From Paratractidigestivibacter sp963605405 (lineage in GTDB: Bacteria > Actinomycetota > Coriobacteriia > Coriobacteriales > Atopobiaceae), in assembly GCA_963605405.1 (NCBI GenBank), contig CAVCUP010000013.1:1-64000 (forward strand): a stretch of 64,000 nucleotides of DNA. The letters run 5' to 3'. Positions 7,008-16,291 of this stretch are shown here, in pieces (positions within the stretch are counted from its first letter, which is position 1; the number at the start of each line of letters is the position of its first letter). Below the pieces are notes generated by a model. That model saw only the letters and a list, made by a program, of their open reading frames with translations. It made no database searches and was not told the origin of the DNA. The position numbers were made by a program, and so were the translations under genes.

Positions 7008-10000
7008 CTAGGCGCTGCCAAGAAGCGCCAGGATGTCGTCGCGAGAAAGCAGCGCGGACTTGACGCCCTCGCCGGAGAGCACGCTGTCCGCGAGGTCGCG
7101 CTTAGCTTCCTGCATCTGGAGTATGCGCTCCTCGATGGTGTCCTTGACGATGAGCTTGAAGACGCTCACGTCGCGGCGTTGGCCGATGCGGTGGGCTCGG
7201 TCGGTGGCCTGGCCCTGCGCGGCGGTGTTCCACCACGGGTCGTAATGGATGACCACGTCGGCCGCCGTCAAGTTGAGGCCCACGCCGCCGGCCTTGAGCG
7301 AGATAAGGAAGACGTCCGCCTCCCCCGCCTGGAAGCGGCGCACGAGGCGCTCGCGCTCCTCCTTGCTTGTCTGCCCCGTCAGTTCGAAGAACGGGACCTT
7401 GTCGGCGCAGAGCCTCCCGGCGATGATGGCCAGCATGCTCGTGAACTGGGAAAAGACCAGCACCTTATGGCCGCCTTCGCGCGCCTGGGAGACGAGCTCC
7501 ATGCAGGTCTCCAGCTTGGCCGACCCTCCGTCGTAGTCCTCGAAGTATAGGCTCGGGTCGCAGCAGATCTGCCGAAGCTTCGTGAGCTCGGCGAGCACCT
7601 TGAGCTTGTCTTTCTTAATCTCCCGGTCGCCCGTGTGCTGGACCTGGAGGGCGAGGCGGTCCTGGCTGGCGAGATAGAGCCTGCGCTGCTTGGGCTCCAT
7701 TTGGGCATAAACGACGCTCTCGGTCTTCTCGGGGAGTTCGGCCAGCACCTCGGACTTCAGGCGGCGCAACACGAACGGCCCGATGACGCAGCGCAGGAGC
7801 GAGGAGGAGTCGCGCTCCTGCGCCTCAACGGGGCTCTCGTAGCGCTTGGCGAACTGCTCGCGATTACCCAGGTAGCCGGGCATAAGGAACTCGAAGATGC
7901 TCCAGAGCTCCTGCAGGCGGTTCTCGATGGGGGTGCCCGTGAGCGCGAAGCGGGCATCGGCGTCGAGACACTTCACGCACTTGGTGACCTGTGCCTTGGG
8001 GTTCTTGATGTACTGCGCCTCGTCGAGGACCACGCGCGCGAAGCGGTGGCCGGCATACGCCTCGACGTCGCGTCGCAGCAGGTCATAGGAGGTGATGAGG
8101 ACATCGTGACCCTCGGCCCCGCCGACCTGCGCCATGCGGGCCGTCTTGGACCCGACGACCGCGACGGCGTCGAGCGCGGGCGCGAACCGCTCGATCTCCG
8201 AGACCCAGTTGTAGACGAGCGACGCCGGGCAGACGACCAGGGTCGGGCCGACGGCTCCCGCCTCCTTGCGCGCCAGGATGTGGGCAATGACCTGCAACGT
8301 CTTGCCCATGCCCATGTCGTCGGCGAGAATCCCGCCGAACCCGAAGCGCTCAAGGGTGCCGAGCCAGCGGAAACCGTCCTCCTGGTAGCCGCGGAGCTCG
8401 GCGCGGAGCCCCTGCGGCACATCGATATCCGCGTCGGTATACGTGTCGAAGTCCCTGACGATGGCGCGGAAGCCGGCGTTGCGCGAGAGGCGCACGCCCT
8501 CCGTCCGCTCGAGCAGGGCGTCGATGAGGAGCGCGCGACTGGAGGGAAGTCCCGCCCCGCAGCCCTGCACGAGGTCCTCGACCTGCACTCCAAGGCCGGC
8601 GGCAAGTTCCTCGGCCACGTGGAGGTTCTCGCCGATGCGCACGATATCTCCCGTGGAGAGACGGACGTACTTCTGCTTGCGCCGCCAGCCGTCGAGGTAG
8701 TCGAGCAGCTCGCGCTCGGTCATGCCGCTCGCCCCCAGCTCGACGTCGAGCAAGTTGCTCTTTACGCTCGCCCGGACGGAGAGATTCGGGGACTGCCGCA
8801 CATTGACGTCGCGCAACCAGTCGGAAAGAAGCACCTCGCCGAGCCCGGAGAGCTCGGCCAACCCGTCCGTGAGCAGCCGATACAGCAGCTCGTCGTCGAA
8901 CTCGTCGAACACGTAGGCGCCGCGCACGGCCGGGAAGTAGTCCTCGAGGACGTCGAGCACGTGGTACTCGGCCGCCAGGTCGCGGGCCGGCTCGCCCGGC
9001 TGCCCCTCGCGAGCCCCGACGGCGCAGGACCAGTCGCCGTACGCCACGCGCGGCTCACACATGACCTCGCCGTCGTCGAGGCCGACGCGAAACGTGAAGG
9101 ACGGCTGCGGGGGCTCGACCTGCGCAAGGGAATCGGGCACGACGACGTCGGTCCAGGATCGCAGCACAAGGAGAACGGACCTGCAGAACTCAGGGGCGTC
9201 CTTGGAGCTCACATGCGGGGTTCCGTACGAAGCGGCGAGCGCCGACAACACCGGCGCCGCCTCGGTCGCGAACGACTCGGAAGCGCGCAGAATACGCTGC
9301 CCGTCCGTCGCGTAGCAACGCCGACCATCGCAAATAAGATGCAGGTCGGAGGCCATATCGATGTCGTAGCCGCCCGACTCGCGCTCCGTGATGGCGCACG
9401 AGACGACCGGGTCGCCCTCGGCGACGATAAACTCGCAGAGCTTCTTTGTGCCGTAACGATACCCCCAGGTATCGACGGCGTCCTTCTTCTCGATCTCGAG
9501 CTGGATGCAGGCGCCCTGCATAAGGTCGAGGACGTCGCAGACGTCGCCCGGCGACAACGGAAGCTCCTTGACCTCGGTGCCGCGCCCGCCGTCGACGTAG
9601 TCCCAGCGTGAGAGATAGAAGGCCTGCTGCGTATCGACGATACGGATAAGCAGGTCGAGCAGCGAGCTGGAGCGGCCGTCGAGATAATCGCGGGAGCAGG
9701 GAATCCGGAGCTTCTTGCCGAATTCCATGACGTCGCCGTCGCGCCACGAGCGCACGAGCTCGGCGATGTTCTTGACGATGTACTTGGTCTTTCCGCAGTG
9801 GATAGTCAGCTTAAGGGCAAGGCCGTTGTTGGTATAAGTGCGCGACGGGATGACAAACGCTGCCGAGAGCCGGGCTTTCTCGGCAGGGACGGAGTCCTTG
9901 GCCTGCGCGCGGGAACGGCGCGCCGTGGCCTCCCGCAGGCGTTTATCGGCCGCTCCTTTGATCAGGTCAGAAATCGATCCGCTCGTGGGGGTCTCGCGAG

Positions 10001-10355
10001 GCTTCGCCTTGGGCGCGGGCGCCGGGCGGGAATCGCGCCCGTTCTCGACGCGAGGGCTCGCATACGTAAGCGACAACGCGATTTCGTGCTTGCACATGCC
10101 GGGATACCTGGAGGCCGCAGGGCAAGAACACGAGAAATCGAGAACATCGTCGCCATCGAGGTCGACGGAGACTTCGTAGGCGCCGCCGTCGGAGGACGCG
10201 ACCTTGCCCGAGACGCGGACCGTCGCGCCTAAGCTCCCCTTACTCGTGCGCATACCCCAAACGTAAGGCCCAGCGGCAAGTTCCTTGCCTTTGGCGAATG
10301 TACTCGAAAGAGCGGCCTCACGCTTGAGGCTGTTCACCAGCTTCGTGCCTGCCAT
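7008..10355 (-). CDS. SWIM zinc-finger SNF2-family DNA helicase/translocase
   Basis: An 1115-aa Snf2-like ATPase (HepA/RapA-related superfamily 2) acting on DNA or nucleoprotein. An N-terminal SWIM zinc finger is visible as CSC...CKH (Cys76, Cys78, Cys88, His90). A middle accessory region follows. The helicase lobes carry the P-loop ADDMGMGKT near residue 677, the DEAQ box near 780, and a C-terminal lobe with FSQFTSM and RAHRIGQRR. ATG 10355 is preferred because AAAGGAA lies upstream and homologues start at this MAGTKL-like point. It is flanked by tRNA genes and a peptidase with no clear partner. Roles suggested for the family include RNA polymerase recycling and DNA repair; none is shown here. 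Confidence 0.9.
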   Translation of the reverse strand: MAGTKLVNSLKREAALSSTFAKGKELAAGPYVWGMRTSKGSLGATVRVSGKVASSDGGAYEVSVDLDGDDVLDFSCSCPAASRYPGMCKHEIALSLTYASPRVENGRDSRPAPAPKAKPRETPTSGSISDLIKGAADKRLREATARRSRAQAKDSVPAEKARLSAAFVIPSRTYTNNGLALKLTIHCGKTKYIVKNIAELVRSWRDGDVMEFGKKLRIPCSRDYLDGRSSSLLDLLIRIVDTQQAFYLSRWDYVDGGRGTEVKELPLSPGDVCDVLDLMQGACIQLEIEKKDAVDTWGYRYGTKKLCEFIVAEGDPVVSCAITERESGGYDIDMASDLHLICDGRRCYATDGQRILRASESFATEAAPVLSALAASYGTPHVSSKDAPEFCRSVLLVLRSWTDVVVPDSLAQVEPPQPSFTFRVGLDDGEVMCEPRVAYGDWSCAVGAREGQPGEPARDLAAEYHVLDVLEDYFPAVRGAYVFDEFDDELLYRLLTDGLAELSGLGEVLLSDWLRDVNVRQSPNLSVRASVKSNLLDVELGASGMTERELLDYLDGWRRKQKYVRLSTGDIVRIGENLHVAEELAAGLGVQVEDLVQGCGAGLPSSRALLIDALLERTEGVRLSRNAGFRAIVRDFDTYTDADIDVPQGLRAELRGYQEDGFRWLGTLERFGFGGILADDMGMGKTLQVIAHILARKEAGAVGPTLVVCPASLVYNWVSEIERFAPALDAVAVVGSKTARMAQVGGAEGHDVLITSYDLLRRDVEAYAGHRFARVVLDEAQYIKNPKAQVTKCVKCLDADARFALTGTPIENRLQELWSIFEFLMPGYLGNREQFAKRYESPVEAQERDSSSLLRCVIGPFVLRRLKSEVLAELPEKTESVVYAQMEPKQRRLYLASQDRLALQVQHTGDREIKKDKLKVLAELTKLRQICCDPSLYFEDYDGGSAKLETCMELVSQAREGGHKVLVFSQFTSMLAIIAGRLCADKVPFFELTGQTSKEERERLVRRFQAGEADVFLISLKAGGVGLNLTAADVVIHYDPWWNTAAQGQATDRAHRIGQRRDVSVFKLIVKDTIEERILQMQEAKRDLADSVLSGEGVKSALLSRDDILALLGSA

Positions 10356-10493
10356 GGGGTTCCTTTCGTTCAGCGGTCTCAACGATACCGGAGACGGTGA
10401 ACATATAACCGCATTCGCTTCTTGCCGGTCCCTTGAGAAGACCACGACTCGGTAAGAAGCGCTCGGGCCGCGCGAAAACGCCGAGATGCGCCC

Positions 10494-10520
10494 CGGGGCG
10501 GCACCTTAGGCACCGCCCCG
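10494..10520. terminator. Hairpin downstream of the peptidase gene
   Basis: GGGGCGGC and its complement flank a short loop between the S33 peptidase (ends 10551) and the SNF2 gene. There is no clear T-run, so termination is only probable. Confidence 0.45.
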
Positions 10521-10550
10521 AGAAAGTCGCTCCCTTACATTAACCGTCGA

Positions 10551-12023
10551 CTACAGGACGCCGACGAGGTCGCCGCGGTTGCGGGCCTCGTCGAGCAGGT
10601 GTTTGAAGACGACGCCGCCGTGGAGCCCGTCGTGCTCGAACTCGTTCGTGACCCAGGCATGAGAAGCGCCGACACGGCTCAAGGTATCCAGCTGCAGGCA
10701 CGAGTCAACGTATAGATCATCGAAGTAAACAGCGCACTGGAGCGGCACTTGGTTCGAAGCGAGCTGCTCGGCGTCGTAGAGCTTTCCGAAGCAGGTATCC
10801 TCCATAAGCACGTCCATGGCGGCGCCGAAGGGCCTGAGGGCCGGGTCCTCCTCGAACATCCAAGGGAACATCGCCTCACCGAACATCATGAGGGGGCGCG
10901 CGTCCGCGGAGAACTCCGGGCGAGAAGCCGCTTCGTGCGCCGCGGCCCAACGGATCGGCTCAGCGAGCTCGCCATCGGCGTAGATAAACTCCTGGAGCGT
11001 CCAGTAGAGCGGGTTGGAAGCAGACCCCGTGTTGGACATAACCGCCTCGGCAAACCCGCGGTTGACGTAGAGCATGGACGAATCGCCGCCCACGGCGGCG
11101 AGCGCCGCGGAGACAGAGCCGTCGCCATCGGAAAAAGCGAGGTCGAGCATGTTGTGAAGGCGCTCCGGCGCCGGCTTCATGCCGAGACCCCCGCCGATGA
11201 GCTGGAGCCGGCGGACGCTGAAAGGGCTCCCGTCAGGGAGAACGACATCGCCCACAGAGAGGCGATCGGCCAAAAGCGCGACGCGCTCCCGGTCGACGGG
11301 ATAACGGGCATACCACTCGTTGGTCTTCTTAACCATGCGAGGGAAGGTATGGGCGTAGACCTCAGCCGCCGAAGCCGGCACATGGGGGATGCCGCCGCCC
11401 ACGAACGAAGCAGCCACGCCATCCGGGAACGTGGACAGGTTGCACAGCGTGAGGAAGCCGCCGTAACTCTGGCCGAGCGTGACCCAGCGTTCGCCGTCGA
11501 ACTCGGAGAGGCGCAGGAACTCGAAGTCGCGCACGATCGAGTCGGCGAGGAAACGCTTGAGATAGTCGGCCTGGTAACGCACGGGGTCGAGGCCCAGGGC
11601 CGCCGCCTCCTTAGCGAGAAGCTCCATGTGGTGACCGTCGACCGCGCTCGAGCGGCCGGTTCCGCGTTGGTCGGGCAGCACGACGCGGAAATGCTTGACG
11701 GCCTCCTCGATCCAGCCGTCGGTGCAGGCGTCGAGCACGCGGGGTCCGGCGCCGCCGGGGCCGCCCTGCAAAAAGACGATAAGCGGGAGCTTCTTGCCGA
11801 CGTTCTCGGGAAGGCAAAGCGTGCGATAAAAAAGCTTGATATTTTTTCCCGCGAAGGCAGGGTCGGGGTCGAGCGCCGCGGATGCGGACGAGAGGCGCGC
11901 AGGCGCCGGGTCCGCGACGCCGGCCTCGCCCGCAGGGGTCTTCCCCCGCCAATCCAACGGCACCTCGACCGAATGGTCCTCAACGTACAGCCCCGGCAAA
12001 TAATAAGAGCCCAACAACCCCAT
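10551..12023 (-). CDS. Alpha/beta hydrolase, proline iminopeptidase-like (S33)
   Basis: A 490-aa cytosolic alpha/beta hydrolase of the S33 prolyl aminopeptidase group, which removes N-terminal proline from peptides. The oxyanion motif QGGPG (86-90), DQRGTGRS (118-125) and the nucleophile elbow GQSYGG (Ser186) are all visible. A histidine in EFEHDGLHGG near the C-terminus fits the catalytic His. The large insert after the nucleophile is the cap domain. The start is set at ATG 12023 with AAGAGGG upstream; the open frame extends 13 codons further but without a site. The substrate may be other small peptides. Confidence 0.85.
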   Translation of the reverse strand: MGLLGSYYLPGLYVEDHSVEVPLDWRGKTPAGEAGVADPAPARLSSASAALDPDPAFAGKNIKLFYRTLCLPENVGKKLPLIVFLQGGPGGAGPRVLDACTDGWIEEAVKHFRVVLPDQRGTGRSSAVDGHHMELLAKEAAALGLDPVRYQADYLKRFLADSIVRDFEFLRLSEFDGERWVTLGQSYGGFLTLCNLSTFPDGVAASFVGGGIPHVPASAAEVYAHTFPRMVKKTNEWYARYPVDRERVALLADRLSVGDVVLPDGSPFSVRRLQLIGGGLGMKPAPERLHNMLDLAFSDGDGSVSAALAAVGGDSSMLYVNRGFAEAVMSNTGSASNPLYWTLQEFIYADGELAEPIRWAAAHEAASRPEFSADARPLMMFGEAMFPWMFEEDPALRPFGAAMDVLMEDTCFGKLYDAEQLASNQVPLQCAVYFDDLYVDSCLQLDTLSRVGASHAWVTNEFEHDGLHGGVVFKHLLDEARNRGDLVGVL

Positions 12024-12083
12024 ACAAACCCTCTTTCCGAAATTAAGCCATTCAGGAGGCATACTGACCCAACGGTTACGCAG

Positions 12084-12200
12084 CGAGAAGGGCCCGCCAC
12101 GTTACCCTGGCGCAGTTCCGCACGAGCCGGGCGAGACTTAACGTCTCGCCCGAGCGAGCAGGACTGTCCGAGCACAGGGTAACGCGACGGGCCCTTCTCG
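12084..12200 (-). repeat. Nested inverted repeat between asd and the peptidase gene
   Basis: Outer 26-bp arms (12084-12109 and 12175-12200) match at 24 of 26 positions. Both mismatches become G-U pairs in minus-strand RNA. An inner perfect hairpin GGGCGAGAC/GTCTCGCCC lies at 12129-12151. No T-run follows, so it is not a classical terminator. See the finding. Confidence 0.7.
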
Positions 12201-12214
12201 TCGCGTGTCAAACG

Positions 12215-13228
12215 TTAGACCAGGTACTCCGCGATCTGGACCGCGTTCGTGGCCGCGCCCTTGCGGATCTGGTCGCCGCAGCACCAGAAGGTGAGCGAGT
12301 TCACGCCATCGGGGGCCGAGAGGTCGCGGCGAATGCGGCCGACGTAAACGAGGTCCTGGTCAGAGGTGTCGAGCGGCATCGGGTACTGGAGGTTCGCCGG
12401 GTCGTCGACGACCTTGACGCCGGGGGCGGAGGCAAGGATCTCGCGTGCCTCGTCGGGCGTGATCGGGCGCTCGAACTCGGCGGTGATGGACTCGGAGTGG
12501 GAGCGCATGACGGGCACGCGCACGCAGGTGCAGTTCACGCGGACCTCGGGCAGGTGCATGATCTTGCGGCCCTCGTTCTGCATCTTGAGCTCCTCGGACG
12601 TGTACATCTCGTCCTTGAAGCCGCCGATCTGCGGGATGAGGTTGTAGGCGAGCTGATAGGCGAAGGGCTTGGTCTCCCCGATCTCGCCGCCCTCGGCGAG
12701 CACGCGGCTCTCGCGCTCCAGCTCCTTCAGACCCGGCATACCGGCGCCGGAAGCCGCCTGGTAGGTCGAGACGATGAGGCGCTTGAGGCCCGCGACCTGG
12801 TGCAGCGGCCACACGGGCACGAGACCGATGATGGTGGCGCAGTTGGGGTTCGCGATGATGTTGCGCGGGTGGTTCGCGATGTCGGCGGAGTTGATCTCGG
12901 GGACGACCAGGGGCACGTCCTCCTCCAGGCGGAACGCGTGCGAGTTGTCGACGCAGACGGCGCCGCGCTTGGCGGCCTCCGGGAGAAGCTCCTTGGCCGT
13001 GGCGTCGCCCGCGGCGCCCAGCACGATGTCGACGCCCTCGAAGGCCTCGGGGCACGCGAGCTGGACCTCGACGTCCTGGCCGCGGAACTGGACCTTCTTG
13101 CCGACGGAGCGCTCGGAGGCGAGGGGCACGAGCTTCTCCACGGGGAAGTCACGCTCTTCCAGGCACTCGAGCATCTGGGTCCCGACGACGCCCGTGGCGC
13201 CGAGGATTGCTACGGTCTTTCCAACCAT
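12215..13228 (-). CDS. asd: Aspartate-semialdehyde dehydrogenase
   Basis: A 337-aa NADPH-dependent enzyme converting aspartyl phosphate to aspartate semialdehyde, the branch point for lysine, diaminopimelate, threonine and methionine. The Rossmann GATGVVGTQ (10-18) and the active-site cysteine in NPNCATI (Cys130) are visible. RVPVMRSHSE carries the catalytic-region histidine. ATG 13228 has AGGAAGG at somewhat long spacing. It lies 90 bp downstream of lysC on the same strand, so the two first steps of the aspartate pathway are probably co-transcribed. Confidence 0.97.
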   Translation of the reverse strand: MVGKTVAILGATGVVGTQMLECLEERDFPVEKLVPLASERSVGKKVQFRGQDVEVQLACPEAFEGVDIVLGAAGDATAKELLPEAAKRGAVCVDNSHAFRLEEDVPLVVPEINSADIANHPRNIIANPNCATIIGLVPVWPLHQVAGLKRLIVSTYQAASGAGMPGLKELERESRVLAEGGEIGETKPFAYQLAYNLIPQIGGFKDEMYTSEELKMQNEGRKIMHLPEVRVNCTCVRVPVMRSHSESITAEFERPITPDEAREILASAPGVKVVDDPANLQYPMPLDTSDQDLVYVGRIRRDLSAPDGVNSLTFWCCGDQIRKGAATNAVQIAEYLV

Positions 13229-13318
13229 AATTCAAAAACCTTCCTGGTAAACAGCCTTGTTCTCTTTCCTTGGTGCAACACTTGGCACAACTCCCTGGAG
13301 ATGCCGTCGCTTCGCGCG

Positions 13319-14650
13319 CTACTCCCCCGAGATGACCTCGTCGCGCACAAAGCGGTCGTAGATGACCTTGATCGCACGGTCGAAGTCCTCGTTCTTCACG
13401 CCCATGATGATGCTGATCTCCTGGGAGCTCTGCGTGATCATGCGGATGTTGATTCCGGCCTCGCCGAGCGCGCCGAAAATCTTTCCGGAAGTGCCGGACC
13501 GCTTGGACATGTTGCGGCCGACTACGGAGATAAGGGCGAGCTTGTCCACCATGGTGATGTCGTCCGGGCGAATCTCCTTGCGGATGTCGCTCACGATAGA
13601 ATAGATGGACTCGCGCACGTCGGCGCCGTTGACGACGACGCCGAAGGAGTCGACGCCCGTGGGGATGTGCTCGACGGAGACGCCGTAGCGCTCGAAGATG
13701 GCGAGGGTCTTGCGCACGAGGCCGACCTCGTTGGACATGTGCGCCTTCTTGATGTGGACGCTGATGAAGTCCTTCTTGCCGGCGATACCGGTGATGAGGT
13801 GCTCGTCCTCGCCCGCCTCGGCGTTCTCGCGGATGATGGTACCCTCGTCGGCCGGGCGGTTGGTGTTCTTGATCTGGATGGGGATGTTGACCTCGCGAAC
13901 AGGGAAGATGGCCTCCTCCTGCAGGACCGAGGCGCCCATATAGGAGAGCTCGCGCATCTCGTCGAAGGTGATGCGGCGAATGGAACGCGGGTGGTCGACC
14001 ACGCGGGGGTCGGCGGAGAGGAAGCCGGAGACATCGGTCCAGTTCTCGTAGAGGTTCGCGTCGACGCAGCGGGCGAGAATGGCGCCGGTGATATCGCCGC
14101 CGCCGCGGTCGAAGAGCTTGATCTGGCCGTCGACCGTGGCGCCGTAGAAGCCGGGCAGCACGAAGGCGCCCTTGCGGACCATGACGTCCTTGAGACGCGC
14201 CGCGGTGCGCTCCATGTCCACCGAGCCGTCGTGATGGAAGACGACGACGTCGGCGGCGTCGACGAAGGGACGGCCAAGGTACTCGGCCATGAGATTGGCC
14301 GTGAACCACTCGCCACGCGAGACCACGTACTCCGGCGAGTGCTTCTTGATGTTCTTCCTGAACGCCTCGAACTTATCGGCGAGCGGGTAGCTCAGGCCGA
14401 GCTCGTCCACGATGTCCTGATAACGCTGCTGGATATCGCCCAGCAGAGAGGTGCAGTCGACGCCGTACTTGATGTGTGCGTTCACGAGCAGCAGCAGGTC
14501 GGTGATCTTGTTGTCGCCCGAGAAGCGCTTGCCGGAGGCCGAGACGACGACGAACTTGCGGTCGGGGTCCGCCTCGACGATGCCCTTGACCTTCTTGAAC
14601 TGCTCTGCGGACGCGACGGAAGAGCCGCCGAACTTCGCGATCTTGATCAT
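13319..14650 (-). CDS. lysC: Aspartate kinase with C-terminal ACT domains
   Basis: A 443-aa monofunctional aspartokinase, ATP plus aspartate to 4-phosphoaspartate. The amino acid kinase domain starts with KFGGSS (6-11) and includes VDGQIKLFDRGGGD. Two ACT repeats occupy about the last 150 residues, so it is expected to be feedback-inhibited by lysine and/or threonine. ATG 14650 matches the family N-terminus, but no strong ribosome site precedes it; ATG 14688 (13 codons upstream) is an alternative. It is divergent from thrC, with a 150-bp shared control region, and followed by asd. Confidence 0.96.
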   Translation of the reverse strand: MIKIAKFGGSSVASAEQFKKVKGIVEADPDRKFVVVSASGKRFSGDNKITDLLLLVNAHIKYGVDCTSLLGDIQQRYQDIVDELGLSYPLADKFEAFRKNIKKHSPEYVVSRGEWFTANLMAEYLGRPFVDAADVVVFHHDGSVDMERTAARLKDVMVRKGAFVLPGFYGATVDGQIKLFDRGGGDITGAILARCVDANLYENWTDVSGFLSADPRVVDHPRSIRRITFDEMRELSYMGASVLQEEAIFPVREVNIPIQIKNTNRPADEGTIIRENAEAGEDEHLITGIAGKKDFISVHIKKAHMSNEVGLVRKTLAIFERYGVSVEHIPTGVDSFGVVVNGADVRESIYSIVSDIRKEIRPDDITMVDKLALISVVGRNMSKRSGTSGKIFGALGEAGINIRMITQSSQEISIIMGVKNEDFDRAIKVIYDRFVRDEVISGE

Positions 14651-14800
14651 CTGTGGGTGATTCCGTTTCCTTATACCGAGGGCGGCCATTCCAGTTTTCA
14701 AACGTGTGACTATGCTGGCGCCGGGGGCGAGAGGTCGTCTAGGGGCAGGTAAGATTCGAATCAATCCTGACTGGAAACGGCCTGACCCAAGGAGCCAACA

Positions 14801-16291
14801 GTGAATTCGTTCTACCACAGCACGCGCGGCACGTCCGAATCCGTAACAAGTAAGCAAGCAATTCTCGCCGGCATCGCACCGGACGGCGGCCTCTACGTGG
14901 CCGACTGGGTCGGCGAGCAGAAGCTCGACCTCGCCGCCGTGTGCGCCCAGGGGTTCCAGCAGACCGCCGAGGCGGTCCTCGGCGCGCTTCTCCCCGACTT
15001 CACCAGCGAGGAGATCGCCTCCTGCGTGGCGGCCGCCTACGGCGAGCAGTGGGACACGCCTGCCTGCTGCCCGGTGACCAAGCTCGGCGACGACTGGCTG
15101 CTCGAGCTCTACCACGGCCCCACGAGCGCCTTCAAGGACGTCGCGCTCCAGATGTTGCCGCAGCTCATGGGCGTGGCGCGCAAGGCAGAGGGCGCCGACG
15201 GCAAGAAGATCATGATCGTGACCGCCACCTCCGGCGACACCGGCAAGGCGGCGCTCGCCGGCTTCGCGGGCGTCGACGGCTGCGGCGTCACCGTCTTCTA
15301 CCCCGAGGGCAAGGTCTCCGACATCCAGTACCTGCAGATGGCGACCCAGGCGGGCGACAACGTGGCCGTCTGCGCCGTCCGCGGCAACTTCGACGACTGC
15401 CAGACCGAGGTCAAGCACATCTTCGCCGACCGCGAGCTGGCCGCGCGCCTGGCCGAGGGCGGCGTTGTCCTCTCCAGCGCGAACTCCATCAACGTCGGGC
15501 GCCTGGCCCCGCAGGTCACCTATTACTTCGACTCCTACGCGCAGCTCGTGCGCGCCGGCGCCGTCGAGCTCGGCGACGAGGTTGAGTTCGTGGTGCCCAC
15601 CGGCAACTTCGGCGACGTGCTCGCCGGCTACTACGCCAAGCGCATGGGCCTGCCGGTCAAGCGCCTGATCGTCGCCTCGAACGAGAACGACGTCCTCACC
15701 GACTTCCTGGCCACCGGCACCTACAACCGCCTGCGCCCCTTCAACAAGACCATCAGCCCCTCCATGGACATCCTGGTCTCCTCGAACCTCGAGCGCATGC
15801 TCTACTACTTCTGCGAGGGCGACTGCGAGCTCGTGGCCTCCCTCATGGCCGACCTCGCCGAGAAGGGCTCCTACACGGTGCCCGCCGACGTCCTCGCCCG
15901 CATCCAGGAGGTCTTCTCCTGCGGCCGGGCCGACGACGACGAGACCCGCGCAGAGATCCGCCGCACCTGGGAAGAGCTCGGCGTCCTCATCGACCCGCAC
16001 ACCGCCGTCGCCAAGGCGGTCCTCGACCCCGAGGCGCCTTCCGGCTGCGCGCGCGTGGTCCTCTCCACCGCCTCCCCGTACAAGTTCAGCGCCGATGTCC
16101 TGGCGGCGCTCGGCGAGGTTACCGACGGCATGAACGGCTTCGCCTGCATGGATGCTCTCGAGGCCAAGACCCACACCGCGGCACCCGCCCAGCTCAGCGG
16201 GCTGCGCGCCGCCGAGGTCCTGCACGAGACCGTCTCCGACAGGGCCGACATGGGCGCATTCGTCGAGGACGCCTGCGGAAGGGTCTTCTAG
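14801..16291 (+). CDS. thrC: Threonine synthase
   Basis: A 496-aa PLP enzyme converting O-phosphohomoserine to threonine. The Schiff-base lysine is in TSAFKD (Lys112), and VPTGNFGDVLAGYYAKRMG is the phosphate/PLP loop region. The length fits the ThrC type of E. coli and fungi rather than the shorter B. subtilis type. The start is GTG 14801 with AAGGAG at 14789-14794. It overlaps thrB by one base (TAGTG), so the two are translationally coupled. The operon faces away from lysC-asd; the homoserine dehydrogenase linking them is not in this window. Confidence 0.97.
   Translation: MNSFYHSTRGTSESVTSKQAILAGIAPDGGLYVADWVGEQKLDLAAVCAQGFQQTAEAVLGALLPDFTSEEIASCVAAAYGEQWDTPACCPVTKLGDDWLLELYHGPTSAFKDVALQMLPQLMGVARKAEGADGKKIMIVTATSGDTGKAALAGFAGVDGCGVTVFYPEGKVSDIQYLQMATQAGDNVAVCAVRGNFDDCQTEVKHIFADRELAARLAEGGVVLSSANSINVGRLAPQVTYYFDSYAQLVRAGAVELGDEVEFVVPTGNFGDVLAGYYAKRMGLPVKRLIVASNENDVLTDFLATGTYNRLRPFNKTISPSMDILVSSNLERMLYYFCEGDCELVASLMADLAEKGSYTVPADVLARIQEVFSCGRADDDETRAEIRRTWEELGVLIDPHTAVAKAVLDPEAPSGCARVVLSTASPYKFSADVLAALGEVTDGMNGFACMDALEAKTHTAAPAQLSGLRAAEVLHETVSDRADMGAFVEDACGRVF

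Noticed and set aside
12497..14752. A 750-codon open frame on the plus strand over asd and lysC
   Set aside because: It is antisense to two clear enzymes, has an unnatural low-complexity composition, and lacks a ribosome site.
13319..16225. A very long open frame on the minus strand antisense to thrC, continuing into lysC
   Set aside because: It arises because the third codon positions of thrC are GC-rich, leaving few stops on the other strand. Only its lysC part has a real protein family; the upstream part has no recognisable domain.
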